From positions 62,001 to 126,000 of the forward strand of contig CAXKVR010000028.1 in assembly GCA_964058845.1 (NCBI GenBank): a DNA stretch of 64,000 bases. Direction: 5' to 3'. Position numbers and translations under genes: made by a program. The notes beneath the pieces are model-generated. The model was not told where the DNA came from. It saw nothing but the letters and a program-made list of their open reading frames with translations, and made no database searches. The number at the start of each line of letters is the position of its first letter. Position 1 is the first letter of the stretch. Positions 34,117 through 45,575 of this stretch are shown here, piece after piece. Source of the stretch: Carex sylvatica. Lineage: Eukaryota; Streptophyta; Magnoliopsida; Poales; Cyperaceae.

Positions 34117-34126
34117 GTTTATATAG
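34117..34126 (-). promoter_or_regulatory. Possible TATA box of the NAC104-like gene
   Basis: Minus-strand CTATATAAAC lies about 145 bp upstream of the chosen ATG, a usual distance allowing a short leader. A GA/CT microsatellite (34138-34168) lies just upstream of it. Confidence 0.45.
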
Positions 34127-34137
34127 TGTTATAGATA

Positions 34138-34168
34138 GAGAGGAAGAGAGAGAGAGAGAGAGAGAGTT
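34138..34168. repeat. (GA)n microsatellite upstream of the NAC gene
   Basis: GAGAGGAAG followed by about ten GA repeats. Confidence 0.9.
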
Positions 34169-34860
34169 TCAAGTATAAGGCCGCTGAGTCTATATTACAG
34201 AAAATTAAGTAAGATGAGTGATCTCCTCTTGGAATAGGAATAATAGAGAATTCCATATCTAGCATATGGCAATGCATGAGAGATGCATATATGTACAACA
34301 GGGAGGATGTCAAGCTTACCCCACCAAGGTAGGGTCAACATATAAATCTTAAAAGATTCTAGTAGATCTATTGGTTTGGAGTTACATGGAGTTACTTTCT
34401 TGGAGATAGTTAATAAATGGTGTTTGAGTTGGAGACGTCCATTTAGTGGTACTGGATAGATGTCATATATGTCTCAAATCTAATGATGTGTGGTGGGTTC
34501 AAAAGGAAGACTACTAGTGCATATATATATGATATTTGGCATAGAGATGTACAAATCAAAGATGTATCCCTTCTAAACATGTGGTACATATAGTTTGATC
34601 TGTTCAAAGAGCACTCATAAAAGGTACAAAAAGAAACATAGAGGAAAAAATTAGATAACTTAAGTTTACGTTTGGAGGAAAAAAAATGATTACGTACTTC
34701 ATTAATTGACGCCTATAACATATATATAGGCAGCAAAGACACTCAAAATCATGCAAATTTGTTTTAGTCTCCGAGAGTTTGTATTATATATGGTGCATGC
34801 ATGTTCTTATTAATAAGAAAAACAATTTCAGTTCATTTTACTAAATAGAGGAGGCTCCCA

Positions 34861-35235
34861 AATTTCACATTTATATAATTATACGAGTGAGGCTACTGTA
34901 ATATGCATATTACGTACATAGTGAGTGCGCTTTGTCAAAAAAAACTTACATAATTAATGAGTGATTCCATGTTTATGTTTTCAAAGTTCAAACAATCGGT
35001 CCGAGCCATTCAACGCAATTTTCATATGAAAATGTACTTCAAGACCAAATTTCACATTTATATAATTATACGAGTGAGAGGCTACTGTAATATGCATATT
35101 ACATACATAGTGAGTGCGCTTTGTCAAAAAAATGTACATAGTGAGTGATTTCATGTTTATGTACTTTCAAAGTTCAAACAGTGAGCCATTCAATACAATT
35201 TTCATATGAAAATGTACTTCAAGATCAAATTAATT
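34861..35235. repeat. Tandem duplication (about 187 bp) of a MITE arm
   Basis: AATTTCACATTTATATAATTATACGAGTGAG...GGCTACTGTAATATGCATATTAC occurs at 34861 and again at 35048. Both copies include GTGAGTGCGCTTTGTCAAAAAAA and the ATTCAA(C/T)(G/A)CAATTTTCATATGAAAA phrase. The units resemble the GAGTGAGGCTAC-type fold-back element at 29677. Confidence 0.8.
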
Positions 35236-35376
35236 TTACATTTTATAGAATTCTTTTAGTGTTTTTTTTTAAATAGGTGGAATATCCATTGATCTTAAGA
35301 TTATAGACCATCCGAAAATTGCACTTTTCTACTTATAAAAAAATTAAAAATTCTTGAAAATATAAATTTGGTCTCG

Positions 35377-35415
<39 letters not shown>

Positions 35416-35418
<3 letters not shown>

Positions 35419-35826
35419 TAAGTCTACCATACATTGCAATGCATAGGCACCTCTATGCATTGGACTATAAATCACGGATTCAAACTCCAAATGACCGATC
35501 CAAACCGTTCATCTTGTTCTCCATATTAATATGTGCTTGGAGACCAAATTTTACATTTTTTGGAATTTTTTTACTATTTATTAAGTCACTTTGAAAATTA
35601 CTGATCCAACGGTGCCTTTTGATTTTACTGTAACCGTTGGATCAGCGATTTTCAATGTGGCTTAATAAATAGTAAAACAATTCCAAAAAATGTAAAATTT
35701 GGTCTCCAAGCACATATTAATATGGAGAACAAGATGAACGGTTTGGATCGGTCATTTGGACTTTGAATATGGTGATTTATAGTCCAATGCATAGAGGTGC
35801 CTATGCATTGCAATGTATGGTAGACT

Positions 35827-35831
<5 letters not shown>
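35416..35831. mobile_element. Fold-back MITE in (TA)n, type B (416 bp)
   Basis: The arms are GAGTAAGTCTACCATACATT and the complement of ...AATGTATGGTAGACTTACCC. The central part carries CGTTCATCTTGTTCTCCATA, GACCAAATTTTACATTTTTT and GATCCAACGGT. It sits between (AT)n tracts (35383-35415 and 35832-35864). Confidence 0.93.
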
Positions 35832-35864
<33 letters not shown>

Positions 35865-35867
<3 letters not shown>

Positions 35868-36298
35868 TTGGCTACTATGCTTATATAAGCATATCCCCAC
35901 ATATGCTTATAACTCATTTTTGTGTTTTCAATGTTCAAATGGTCGATCTGAACTGTTAGATGTGATCTCTATATTGAAATGTGCTTGGAGATCAAATTTT
36001 ATATTTTTCTGAATTTTTTTACTATTTATTAAGCCACTTTGAAAATCGCTGATCCAACGTTGGTTTAACAAAACAGTAAAATCAGAAGCCACCGTTGGAT
36101 CAGAGATTTTCAAATTAGCTTAATAAATAGTAAAAAAATTCAGAAAAATGTAAAATTTGGTCTTCAAGCACATTTCAATATAGAGATCACATCTAACAGT
36201 TCAGATCGACCATTTGGACATTGGAAACACAAAAATGAGTTATAAGCATATGTGGGGATATGCTTATATAAGCATAGTAGCCAACCTCTATATATATA
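35865..36298. mobile_element. Fold-back MITE in (TA)n, copy A2 (about 432 bp)
   Basis: Ends AGGTTGGCTACTATGCTTA / TAAGCATAGTAGCCAACCT, as in the element at 31819. It is near-palindromic and flanked by (TA)n on both sides. It shares its left TA tract with the element ending at 35831. Confidence 0.95.
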
Positions 36299-36308
36299 TA
36301 TATATATA

Positions 36309-36717
36309 GGAATATGCTAGCATGCCATACGTAGCATAGAGGGTCTCCGTGCAACGGCTCAATATTCAACTTTTCAAAATCCTAACGGTCGATCCGAACC
36401 GTTCATCTTGTTCTACATATTAATATGTGTTTGGAGACCAAATTTTACATATTTTGGAATTTCTTTACTATTTTTTTAGATTTATTGGAAATCGCTGTTT
36501 TCAGCAAATCTGGACCATAAAAAAACAGCGATTTTTCAATAAATCTAAAAAAATAGTAAAAAAATTCCAAAAAATGTAAAATTTGGTCTCTAAACACATA
36601 TATTAATATGGAGAACAATATGAACGGTTCGGATTGACCGTTATGATTTTGAAAAGTTGAATATTGAGCCGTTGCACGGAGGCCCTCTATGCTACGCATA
36701 GCATGCTAGCATGTTCC
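36309..36717. mobile_element. Fold-back MITE in (TA)n, type C (409 bp)
   Basis: Ends GGAATATGCTAGCATGCC and the complement of GCATGCTAGCATGTTCC, with a different arm again. The inner phrases (CCGAACCGTTCATCTTGTTCT, ATATTAATATGTGTTTGGAGA, GACCAAATTTTACAT) are those of types A and B. The centre is AAATCGCTGTTTTCAGC/AAAACAGCGATTT. Confidence 0.93.
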
Positions 36718-36934
36718 TATATATATATATTCTTATGAAAATTATATTAAATAATTCGGATCAACAGTTTGGATTTTAAAAACACATACGATGATATGGA
36801 TTCATAGTATGGGGTAGCATGCATATCAGTTTATATATATCACCATAGCCTAATTAACTCTAATTACATTATCCGTGTCTATTTCTATATATCTCTCTCT
36901 CTATATATATATTTAAATTTTTTAACCCTTTAAG

Positions 36935-37076
36935 GTATGTTTGGTTAGAGAAAGAATAGGCCATTCAGAATACTCTTTTGTCTTATTAGAATAGTCTACA
37001 CAAAATTAAATTTAGCTATTCTAATAAAACAAATAATAAAAGAGTTTCCTAACTATTCTTGTTTAACCAAACATAC
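36935..37076. mobile_element. Small MITE (142 bp), GTATGTTTGGTTA ends
   Basis: GTATGTTTGGTTAGAG at the left is inverted at the right (TTAACCAAACATAC), and the inner part is also partly palindromic (AGAATAG...CTATTCT). The GTTTGGTT end resembles Tourist/PIF-type MITEs, but no 3-bp duplication could be confirmed. Confidence 0.6.
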
Positions 37077-38386
37077 GTACTCTTGATCTCTTCATTAATT
37101 AACACTTCATGGCCATTTGCAAGTAAATGCAATTTCTTATATTAGTCAACATTTGATAATTAATTTTGTATTAGGTCAGCTGCTGTCTTTTCAACTATGT
37201 GACTTCAATATCAGCGTATAAGAGATTAATTAGATTGCAATCAAAATGAGCTGATATATATATATACACCTATAGATTGAGACTTCTTCTTTGACATTGA
37301 TAATTCATGACAAATCGTAGTCGATCTCATACATTTGAAGAAAGCTATATTTTGAGAAATATTCTCAAATTAGGTGGTTTGTACTTGTCATGTAAAAGTC
37401 ATTTTAGGTCACCAAGTCTTTCTCCAAAATATTAACAAGTTCGTATGTTCTTAAAGTGTGACACAAAATATTACTTTTGGGATGTCAAAACCTTATTTAA
37501 TACTTAAAAGAACAAAAGGACAAATAAAAAAAATTAATTAATAATTAATAAACCCAATAAAGTCATATGGGAAGCTGCACTAAATCGGCAAGTCGGCAAC
37601 CACGCCATATTTGGACATCACATCAAATCTACCCTCCATTTCTATTTAAATGGAGAAACCAATATGTGCATTGTAATTTTGTGAACTTCCCATTATTTTA
37701 ATTTTTAAGTACTAATTGTAATATCTCCTGCGGTCCTGCTAATGATGTTAATTATATACTTATATTTTTAAAATTTAATCAGATATATAAGTAGTTATTA
37801 CTATTCATAATTTTTTATCTTAAAATGATTCATCATGATGAAAGGCCCAAAAAAAATTAGATTTAAAAATTATTAAATATATTCAAGTTTTCTCCAGTTC
37901 TTGAATAAATGGAGGGAACTCAAACCGGTTGAGCTTACGTCATGCAAACGTCACATGACACCAGTAACCTTTCTGATCCTGAGCAATGATAGATAGCCCC
38001 AGGAGCACCATAGAAGTTTGTGACAAAGTACAATAGCATCACTTCAACAGGAAGCCATGAAATAGATTACAATACAAAGCTACTATATTCATACATTCTC
38101 TCTCATGTGCAAAATGAATAAATGATGCATATAGAAATTTCCTAGAAGAAAATATGATGCATGTTGAGCGGGCTATCGGGTCGGATCTATCCTCCATCAT
38201 AAGATATCCATTAATTAGTAGAAGTTTTCAAGGAATTTCGTTAAATTAAATTAGTGATATAGGGTATGGCCGTATGGGTTCGTAATTAACGGATCGGATC
38301 CTCTTCAAGGTGCAACTGGGAATTAAAAAAGGACCAATAATCATAGCAAAGACTAAGCACACTCCAGCAGATCATCTCAACTCAAC
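37077..38386. other. Intergenic region, no gene seen
   Basis: AT-rich sequence with no domain-bearing open frame and no clear repeat. Confidence 0.5.
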
Positions 38387-39079
38387 TAGTGGATTGAAAA
38401 TAGCCGCCCGGATCGGATCCGGACCGAACCGTCCGTGGTCCGTATCCGATCAGACTGTATCTGGGGCCAGATTTGAAACGGGTAGGCGGGTTGACCGGGT
38501 AAGTGTTAAAACGGGCAGGAACTTTTTTTTTTGGAAAAAAAAAAAAAAACCGTAACAACCCGGACCGTGTCAAATCCAAACCCATTCGGACCTGATCGTA
38601 AACTAACCTACCCGCCCGCCCGAACCAACCCATTTTTATTTATATTTTATTATTTTAAAGTAATTGATTTAAAATATTTTAAAATAATTGATTTAAGCAA
38701 CATTATTTTAAAATAATTTGTCATTTTGATTTATATTTTATTATAACAAAAATTATTGCGTTCAAATATGCAAACATGTCAAATAAATTTTATTTAAAAT
38801 GAACTTTAATTTATATTTTATTGGTTTAAAAAGAAAAAAAAAAGGAAAAAAAACAGCAAAAAAAAAAAATCAATCGGCCCGGTTCAGACCAGACCCGTAC
38901 CCGTCCGAACCAATCCGCGGACCCGTGCTATCCGAGGGGTTGAGTCAGGTAAAGATAAGATTTTTAAAAATAAACCCGTGTTATCTGGATTGAGCAATCC
39001 GCGGACCCGAGCAACCCGTGCCCGTGCCAACCCCTGCCATCGCGGGTTTGACCCGGTCCGGCCCGTTTTCAATCCACTA
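38387..39079. mobile_element. hAT-type deletion derivative with GC-rich ends (693 bp)
   Basis: Both ends read TAGTGGATTGAAAA in inverted orientation and are followed by CCGG/CCCG-rich subterminal repeats (GGGTAGGCGGG, GACCCGTACCCG), as in the hAT element at 4.6-10.2 kb. The 8-mers outside are AACTCAAC and TTCTCAAC (6 of 8). The middle is AT-rich and non-coding; the short frames in it are by-products of the GC repeats. Confidence 0.75.
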
Positions 39080-39087
39080 TTCTCAAC

Positions 39088-40466
39088 ACGTTTCCATTTC
39101 GTAAAGCTGGAGATCTCCAGTCTAAAAGGATTCCTTCATCATCAGACGTCAGTGTCCAAACTTGGCAAATCAACACGTATTGCTATTTTGGAATTGGAGA
39201 TATCCAGTCTTATCAGTGTTCACTCAACTGGAGACGAATTAACACCTTTATACCTACGGTTTTTTCTTTTTTATTTTCGATATAATTGTGCATATACGTA
39301 TGCTGCTGTTTAAAAACGGGACAACAATCAACAAAATGGAATGAAGCAACACTGCAACAATACTTGAAAGCTATGCATGCATATGTTCCTGTTAAAATCT
39401 ACAGTGACCAATTACTGTAGTTCAGATAAGTACTTCTTAGAGATTGAGAAAATAATTTATCTGATGTGAAAATAATTGGTGTTTTCTTAAAGATAAATTT
39501 TGACCTAGTTTTTTATTTATTTTATATTTAGGCGAAATTTGTTTGGTCAAAATTTAATTAATTAATTGTGACTAATCAATTGACAAGGGTAGAGTCAAAA
39601 AATAAGCTAGGATGAGACAAAAGTTTAGGAAAAAAAAAGAAGGCATAATTTTTTATTATTTGTTTCAACTGGAAGCGCATTATTACACTTCCGTTTCAAG
39701 ATATCACATTATATTATACAACACATACTTTAACACATTTTTTAATCGGGGGGAGGCACTGGCAAGTGTGAAAGTTTAATCTGAAATGAAAGCCAATTTA
39801 TTGTGGACTAAATATAGGGTCCAAAGTATATCATATTAAAATGTCAATAAAACGTACGCCACATCAATGAAAAAATTGCGAGAAAGATTACATTAAAAAG
39901 GCAAATAATTTTACTCGTCAAATAAATAAATAAAACACCTCTAACTCGTCTACCGGTTATATTGAGTCATGTTGTCATTACATAAACTTAATTTTTCGAT
40001 TAATGCTTGCATGGAAAGGACCATTTATTTTTCTTAATTGTCAAAAAAAAATATTAGCAAAGAGAACTAATAAAAATTGAACAATCAAACTGAAACAAAA
40101 GATGAGATTTATAATGGACTCCTAAAGGTTAAAAATTAAGCAAAAAGAAATGTACAGACGGTCCAGGCGGAGATGATGAAAACGAGAAACCCAACTGGAA
40201 ACAGAAAATAAATATATGGCATTCTTATTTTATGACGCTTATATGATGCAAAGTTGTTGCTGTATGTCAATATGTCATGTGATGTTACTTTAACAAGTAT
40301 TTAAATGGTTATCTGATAATAGTAGGCTTTGGGCCAGAGATTATAAATTTTAGGTTGTTGCCTTGTTGGGCTAGGCCTTCTTAAGAGCGGAAGTTCGTTC
40401 TTTGAAACAAAACAAAATTCTGAAATTTTGTAGGGGCAGACTGCAAAATATTCGCACTAATTATCA
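39088..40466. other. Intergenic region upstream of the PPR gene
   Basis: Nothing recognisable is seen except AT-rich sequence. The PPR promoter must lie in its right part, but no convincing TATA box stands out. Confidence 0.45.
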
Positions 40467-42470
40467 TTGCGAGGTTCAACTCGATATATTCAATTTATTT
40501 TAGCGCGCTCTCGTACCCTTCATACAACGGGCGCCATGTCAGCAGCCGCCGGCGCCGGAGTCTCCACCTTACGACATCTCCTCCAAACCCTCCCTCTTCT
40601 CCTTCCCCAATTCAAACACCATCTCTCAGCCTCTTCAATCCCTCCAGTATTTGTCCTCAACAGAGCAATAGAAGCGCTTACCTCACATGAATTTATTTCC
40701 CACGCACAACAACTGTTCGACGAAATGCCTGAAAGAAATGGTGGATCATGGAACGCCATAATTTCTGCATATTCTCGTGTGAACAAGCCAAACAACGCTT
40801 TCTCTTTGTTTTCACTTATGTGCAACGAGGGAGTTCGACCGAAAGATGTGACATTGGCATCAGTTCTTGGCTGTTGCTCAGAAGTACTAGACCTATCTCT
40901 TGCCAGACAGATTCATGCTCTTGTTTTGAAACTAGGGTTTTCTTCTAATGTGATCATTAACACGTCTCTTGTCGATATATATGGGAAATGTGATGTCATG
41001 TGTGATGCCGAGAGGGTGTTTGATTATATACCAAACCCCAATGTGGTTTCGTGGAATGTATTAATACGTAGGTACTATGAATTGGGCAGAGGTGGCGATG
41101 CTATAGAAGCTTTGTTTCAAATGATAAGGGCAGGAGTTATGCCTTTGAATTTTACTATTTCAAATTCTCTTCTTGCATGTGCTGATGCTGGTGCGTTATT
41201 AGAAGGGAGACAAATTCATGGATTTGTTGTAAAAATTGGTTACTACTCTGACATTAATAGCCTTGTTAGGAATTGTATTTTACATATGTATGCAAAATGT
41301 GGGTCGCTTGATGAAGCAAGTGAACTATTTGATAAATCTGAGAGAAAAGATACGTTTATGTGGACTTCAATGCTCTCAGGTTATGTGGCATTTGGAAGAA
41401 TCCAAGAGGCAGGGAAGTTGTTTGATAGAATGCCTGAGAGAAACATTGTCTCCTGGAATGCAATGATTGGTGGTTACATAAATTGCTCGGCTTCAGCCAA
41501 AGCTTTGGATTTCTTTAGAAGGATGGAAGGGGAAGAAGGTGCTTTTGACAATTATACTTTGGGGGCTGTGCTCAAAGCTTGTGCCGAGTTGCTTGATTTG
41601 GAGAAGGGGAGACAGGTACATGGGTTTGCTTACCGACACGGGTACCATTTAGACCACTACTTGTGCAATGTGTTGATAGGTATGTATGCCAAGTGTGGTC
41701 ATTTAAGAAATATGGAGGCACTATTCTTTAGAATTCTAAAGAAAAGAGATAGGGTTTCATGGAATTCAGTCATTTTGGGGTATGAGCGACATTGTAGAGG
41801 CGAAGAGGCTTTGTATGCTCTTAGAGAGATGTTACGAGAAGCAAGTCCAAATGAGTCAACTCTTACCATAGGCTTGTCTGCCTGTGCTAACATTTTTGGT
41901 CTTGATCATGGGAAACAAATCCATGCATACATTCTCAGAAATGGGTACAGGATAGATGACGTAATTAGAGATGCACTAGTAAGCATGTACTCTAAATGTA
42001 GATTTATGGATTACTCGATTAGGGTTTTTGAAGAGAGGGAGTCACGTGATGTTGTCATATGGAACTCTGTGATTTTGGGTTGTGTTTACAATGGAAAAGG
42101 GAAGTATGCGCTTGAGTTATTTGAGGAAATGCGCAAGAGAGAAATAAAGGCCGATAATGTAACATTTATCGGTGCCTTGCTAGCTTGCATTTGTGAAGGA
42201 TTTATTGATCTAGGTCAAAGGTACTTTAACTCGATGTGTGAAGATTATGATATTACACATCGAATGGAGCATTATGAATGCATGATTGAGTTGTTTAGCA
42301 AGCATGGTTGCATGATTGAGTTGGAAGAATTTGTCGAAATGATGCCGTTGAAGCCTACTGTACCGATGTGGTTAAGAATATATGATGCATGTAGGGAGTA
42401 TGGAAATCCAAGTTTGGGGAAAAAGGCTGAGAAGTACATTAATGAGTCAAATCAGTTGAATCCGAGTTGA
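40467..42470 (+). CDS. Pentatricopeptide repeat protein, PLS class with E-type C-terminus
   Basis: A single uninterrupted 667-aa frame without introns, normal for plant PPR genes. The N-terminus (MRGSTRYIQFILARSRTLHT) is basic and lacks acids, as in a mitochondrial or plastid presequence. From about residue 60 to 600 it is built of P, L and S motifs, for example FDEMPERNGGSWNAIISAYS, GRQIHGFVVKIGY, MYAKCGSLDEASELF, and MPERNIVSWNAMIGGY. The C-terminus (HYECMIELFSKHGC...MPLKPTVPMWLRIYDACREYG) is the E/E+ region; there is no DYW domain. Such proteins bind specific organelle transcripts, and E-class members usually serve C-to-U editing with a DYW partner; the target cannot be told here. A second Met at codon 24 (40536) is possible but would lose the presequence. 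Codon use and length look intact. Confidence 0.93.
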   Translation: MRGSTRYIQFILARSRTLHTTGAMSAAAGAGVSTLRHLLQTLPLLLPQFKHHLSASSIPPVFVLNRAIEALTSHEFISHAQQLFDEMPERNGGSWNAIISAYSRVNKPNNAFSLFSLMCNEGVRPKDVTLASVLGCCSEVLDLSLARQIHALVLKLGFSSNVIINTSLVDIYGKCDVMCDAERVFDYIPNPNVVSWNVLIRRYYELGRGGDAIEALFQMIRAGVMPLNFTISNSLLACADAGALLEGRQIHGFVVKIGYYSDINSLVRNCILHMYAKCGSLDEASELFDKSERKDTFMWTSMLSGYVAFGRIQEAGKLFDRMPERNIVSWNAMIGGYINCSASAKALDFFRRMEGEEGAFDNYTLGAVLKACAELLDLEKGRQVHGFAYRHGYHLDHYLCNVLIGMYAKCGHLRNMEALFFRILKKRDRVSWNSVILGYERHCRGEEALYALREMLREASPNESTLTIGLSACANIFGLDHGKQIHAYILRNGYRIDDVIRDALVSMYSKCRFMDYSIRVFEERESRDVVIWNSVILGCVYNGKGKYALELFEEMRKREIKADNVTFIGALLACICEGFIDLGQRYFNSMCEDYDITHRMEHYECMIELFSKHGCMIELEEFVEMMPLKPTVPMWLRIYDACREYGNPSLGKKAEKYINESNQLNPS

Positions 42471-43097
42471 GGTTTGAGGGAATGGATGTGGGTCCAAAGG
42501 AATTGACAGGTTTTGAGGTGAAATTTGATGCTAAATTAGGATCAACTTCAAATTGGTGTAAGGGTTGAATTGTGAGAATAAACTATAGCTGGTTCATCAC
42601 AGAGATCCTTTTTCAGAATATGCATTGACCCAAGTAAAGATTGTACTTTGAAAAGGGATGTTTAGAAGTAAATAGTTGCCAATCATGGAATGCGCACGAG
42701 CAATGAAGCCCATGAAATATTATGGTATACTACAAAAGAATTTTGGGGATATGAAGAATTGTTTCCGAACAAGGAGATTTCAAATAATTGTTAGTTTTCT
42801 TGTACCTGTGTAAATCAATTTTAATTCGTGAGAAGAATGAAGTTAATTGAAAGAAAAACTTGAACTTGCGCTACCTTTTCTAAAACAGGAATAGATTACT
42901 AGGCTTTTGTCTTTTGCAAGAAGCTGAAAAAGGTATCCACAAACAATTAACTGTTAGATTACAAGGCTTTTCTTTTGTCTTTTCACCATTCGACCATCTC
43001 ATTTTCCTGCGCTGCTTAAATGTAAATGTTGGCAAATATAACATACCTTGGGCTGTTCTTCAAACCAAGTACCTTGGGCTGTTCTTCAATGCACATG
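42471..43097. other. PPR 3' flank
   Basis: No gene is present. A short tandem duplication (TACCTTGGGCTGTTCTTCAA, twice at about 43045-43090) is the only structure seen. Confidence 0.5.
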
Positions 43098-43105
43098 CAA
43101 GGAAT

Positions 43106-43698
43106 TAGTGTGGCAAAAATGGCACGGCACGTGTTATTGTTCTGTGCCGTGATTCGCGTGTCGCGTGCCGTGATCACCCCTTGACATTTTAGTCACAGCA
43201 CGGCACACAAAAGATCCAGTCACGGCATGTAATCACGCGAGTTACGTGTAATTAGAGTCGTTAGGTCTTAATCAAATTGTGAGTCTTGAAGAAACCAACT
43301 TAAATTATGAAAAAAATAGTTAAACGTGAAAAACGTGACTAGTTATGTTTGGATACGGTACGTAAATAATCACGACGTGACTCGCATGCCATGACCACCT
43401 CTTGATATTTTGGTCACGGCACGAGACCAAAGTCACGACACAGCCAGGGGTGAAACCAGAATTTAAATTTGAGGGGGCGAAATTTTTTGGAGGGTGCATA
43501 TGCCGGGTTTTATTAATAAAGCCAAATTTTTTTGAGAGGTGCATACACAAGTTTATTAATAGATACACATGCAACTAAATATGCAAACAAACAAAATCCC
43601 CTTGATTCCACATGCATACACAAGTTGTTAAGGGTGCCTGACTCCCACTTGCACCCCCTTGGTTATGCCCCTGAACACGGCACCTTTTTTTCACTCTA
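43106..43698. mobile_element. hAT-type MITE, GGCACGGCAC family, carrying a nested MITE
   Basis: It starts TAGTGTGGCAAAAATGGCACGG and ends CGGCACC...TTCACTCTA. The flanking 8-mers CAAGGAAT (43098-43105) and CAAGGAAC (43699-43706) match 7 of 8. Without the nested element (43445-43673) it is about 356 bp, the same size as its paralogue at 31107-31465. Confidence 0.85.
43445..43673. mobile_element. Nested hAT-type MITE (229 bp)
   Basis: It begins CAGGGGTGAAACCAG and ends TTGGTTATGCCCCTG. Flanking 8-mers are GACACAGC and AACACGGC (6 of 8). It lies within the right part of the GGCACGGCAC-family MITE. Its ends resemble those of the MITE at 27166. Confidence 0.8.
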
Positions 43699-43752
43699 CA
43701 AGGAACCAAGTATTACAATCTGCATACCACATATATCTCCCTTTTCTCACAA

Positions 43753-43930
43753 ACAATATCGCGTTTCTCAATAAGGCATCAATAAATGCTGAGCAAAGCA
43801 AGACATAAATAATTCAGAATTTATCGACAATAAAACAAACACAATATTGCGTTTCTCAATAAGGCATCAATAAATGCTGAGCAAAGCAAGACAGAAATAA
43901 TTTAGAATTTATCGACAACAAAACAAATTT
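43753..43930. repeat. 88-bp tandem duplication
   Basis: GCGTTTCTCAATAAGGCATC...ATTTATCGACAA(T/C)AAAACAAA is present at 43761 and again at 43849 with few differences. Confidence 0.9.
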
Positions 43931-43939
43931 GATAATATT

Positions 43940-44965
43940 AAAAGTATCTAGGATGAGATAGAACTTTATATGGAAAGGGCACCAACCATGCAAACCGATC
44001 ATCTGTCTAATAAACTGGGAAAGGACATGTGCACTAAAAGAGAAAGGAGGGCTAGGGATTATCCAGCTGCATATCCAAAACGACACCTTGCTGACTAAGT
44101 GAATCTAGATCCTACAGTCCAAACCACTAAGCAACTGGGCACAGACACTAAGACTACTCTACGAGATAGAAGACGTAGAAAGTTTGGAAAACTCTCAAGG
44201 CCAGTCCTTCCTAAAGGACCTTAAGAGTTTAAAACCATTCTACGAGGCATCCATGGTTACACAACAGAATGGGGTAGAGCTGAGATGGAGATGGGAGGAG
44301 AATGGGCAATTCTCGACTTCATCAGCTTATAAAATTATTCACAGAAACAGGGTTAATTGGGGACACCACAGGAAACTGTGAAAAATGAAGGCTCCACTAA
44401 TTATGCGATTTTTTATTTGGGTGATGTTACAGAAGAAGTTACTGACGAGGGTGGTTCTGAGGAGAAGGGGATGTCAGGTGTCAGACGGTTGTGCACTCTG
44501 GGGTACAAATGCGATGGAAACGGATGTGCATTTTTTCTAGTCATGTCCATTTACAGTACAATTCTGAATTTCGCTTATAATTAGATTAGAAGGTACCATG
44601 CCTATACGGCAGATAAACAACCACATTCAACTGTGGAAGTTTAGGCAAATAGTAACTGAGATACGGGATATACGAACATGGGAAATAGCGTGGGCAGCGA
44701 GGTTGTGGACAATCTGGAGAGAAAGAAACAACATAATTTTCAATGATAAATTAAAGTCCATTCACATCCTTTGTAACGAGGCAACTATGAAAATTCAACG
44801 GTGGGCGAGTCACTGCTGAATTACATACTGTAGTTTAATGCTTGTTCCTATTTGTTTCTATACAATACGAGTGTTACAGTGAGTTGTAAATAATGTATAT
44901 ATTGCTGTTATTATAAGTCCACTTGGGCTTATGTAAAAAAACTCTTATTAATCAAAATGTAGGAT
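43940..44965 (+). pseudogene. L1-type LINE 3' fragment (RT thumb, zf-RVT, 3' UTR)
   Basis: Frameshifted plus-strand blocks are LGKDMCTKRE then GLGIIQLHIQNDTLLTK (about 43990-44100), VELRWRWEENGQFSTSSAYK (about 44275-44330), KMKAPLIMRFFIWV (about 44385-44425) and ETDVHFFSSCPF (about 44515-44555). The last block is WEIAWAARLWTIWRERNNIIFND (44680-44750), ending at a stop at 44818. The 3' UTR ends near 44965 (CACTTGGGCTTATGTAAAAAAACTC). This is the typical order for plant L1 ORF2 C-termini. It is 5'-truncated and broken. Confidence 0.85.
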
Positions 44966-45575
44966 GGCAAGTTGTCACTCTACCCTCAAAAAAATATATA
45001 TATATTAAAAATATCTATCAACTCAAGAAATTTTCAAAAAGAAAATAAATATATTAACTTTATAAATTAATTTTGCATCAAATTTCATATAATTTAAACG
45101 AAGTTTGATATTTCATTAAATATTGTTAAACAATATGTTACAAATTTCTAGTCACTTAATGAATCGTCAAATATGCATCACTTATTAGTTATTATTGATC
45201 GTATTTTAAATGTCTGATCTTAAAATTATTTTTAATATTTGTCAAAACTGTTGGTTGCATAGGATTCTCATCTAAAAAGATAATAAAACAAAATAGCAAA
45301 ACAAAATCTTAATTGATTAAGACGAACTGCTTACAAGCTCCTATCAAAGCTTAGAATCCTAACCTATCAAGTGGATCGCTATAGACAAATATTACATCTA
45401 CTCAAGATGACAAGAAAAAACTCAAATCTGAACTAAACATTATTATCGTCTTATGATCTCATCCTTAGTCTTGAAAGCTAGAAAAAAAAAATACTACGCC
45501 ACTCGAATCATATATTTCACCTTGTCAGCTCCATCCAACATCAACGCAAAAATAAATAGTTGCTTTTCTTTCATA
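44966..45575. other. Intergenic region downstream of the GTPase gene
   Basis: AT-rich; it should include the 3' UTR of the GPN-loop GTPase gene, but no unambiguous poly(A) signal is identified. Confidence 0.4.

Noticed and set aside
38310..39313. Several overlapping frames with Pro/Arg-rich translations
   Set aside because: They come from the GC-rich inverted repeats of the hAT derivative and run on both strands; no gene is indicated.
40520..40825. Antisense frame in the PPR gene
   Set aside because: It is a shadow of the PPR coding sequence on the other strand.
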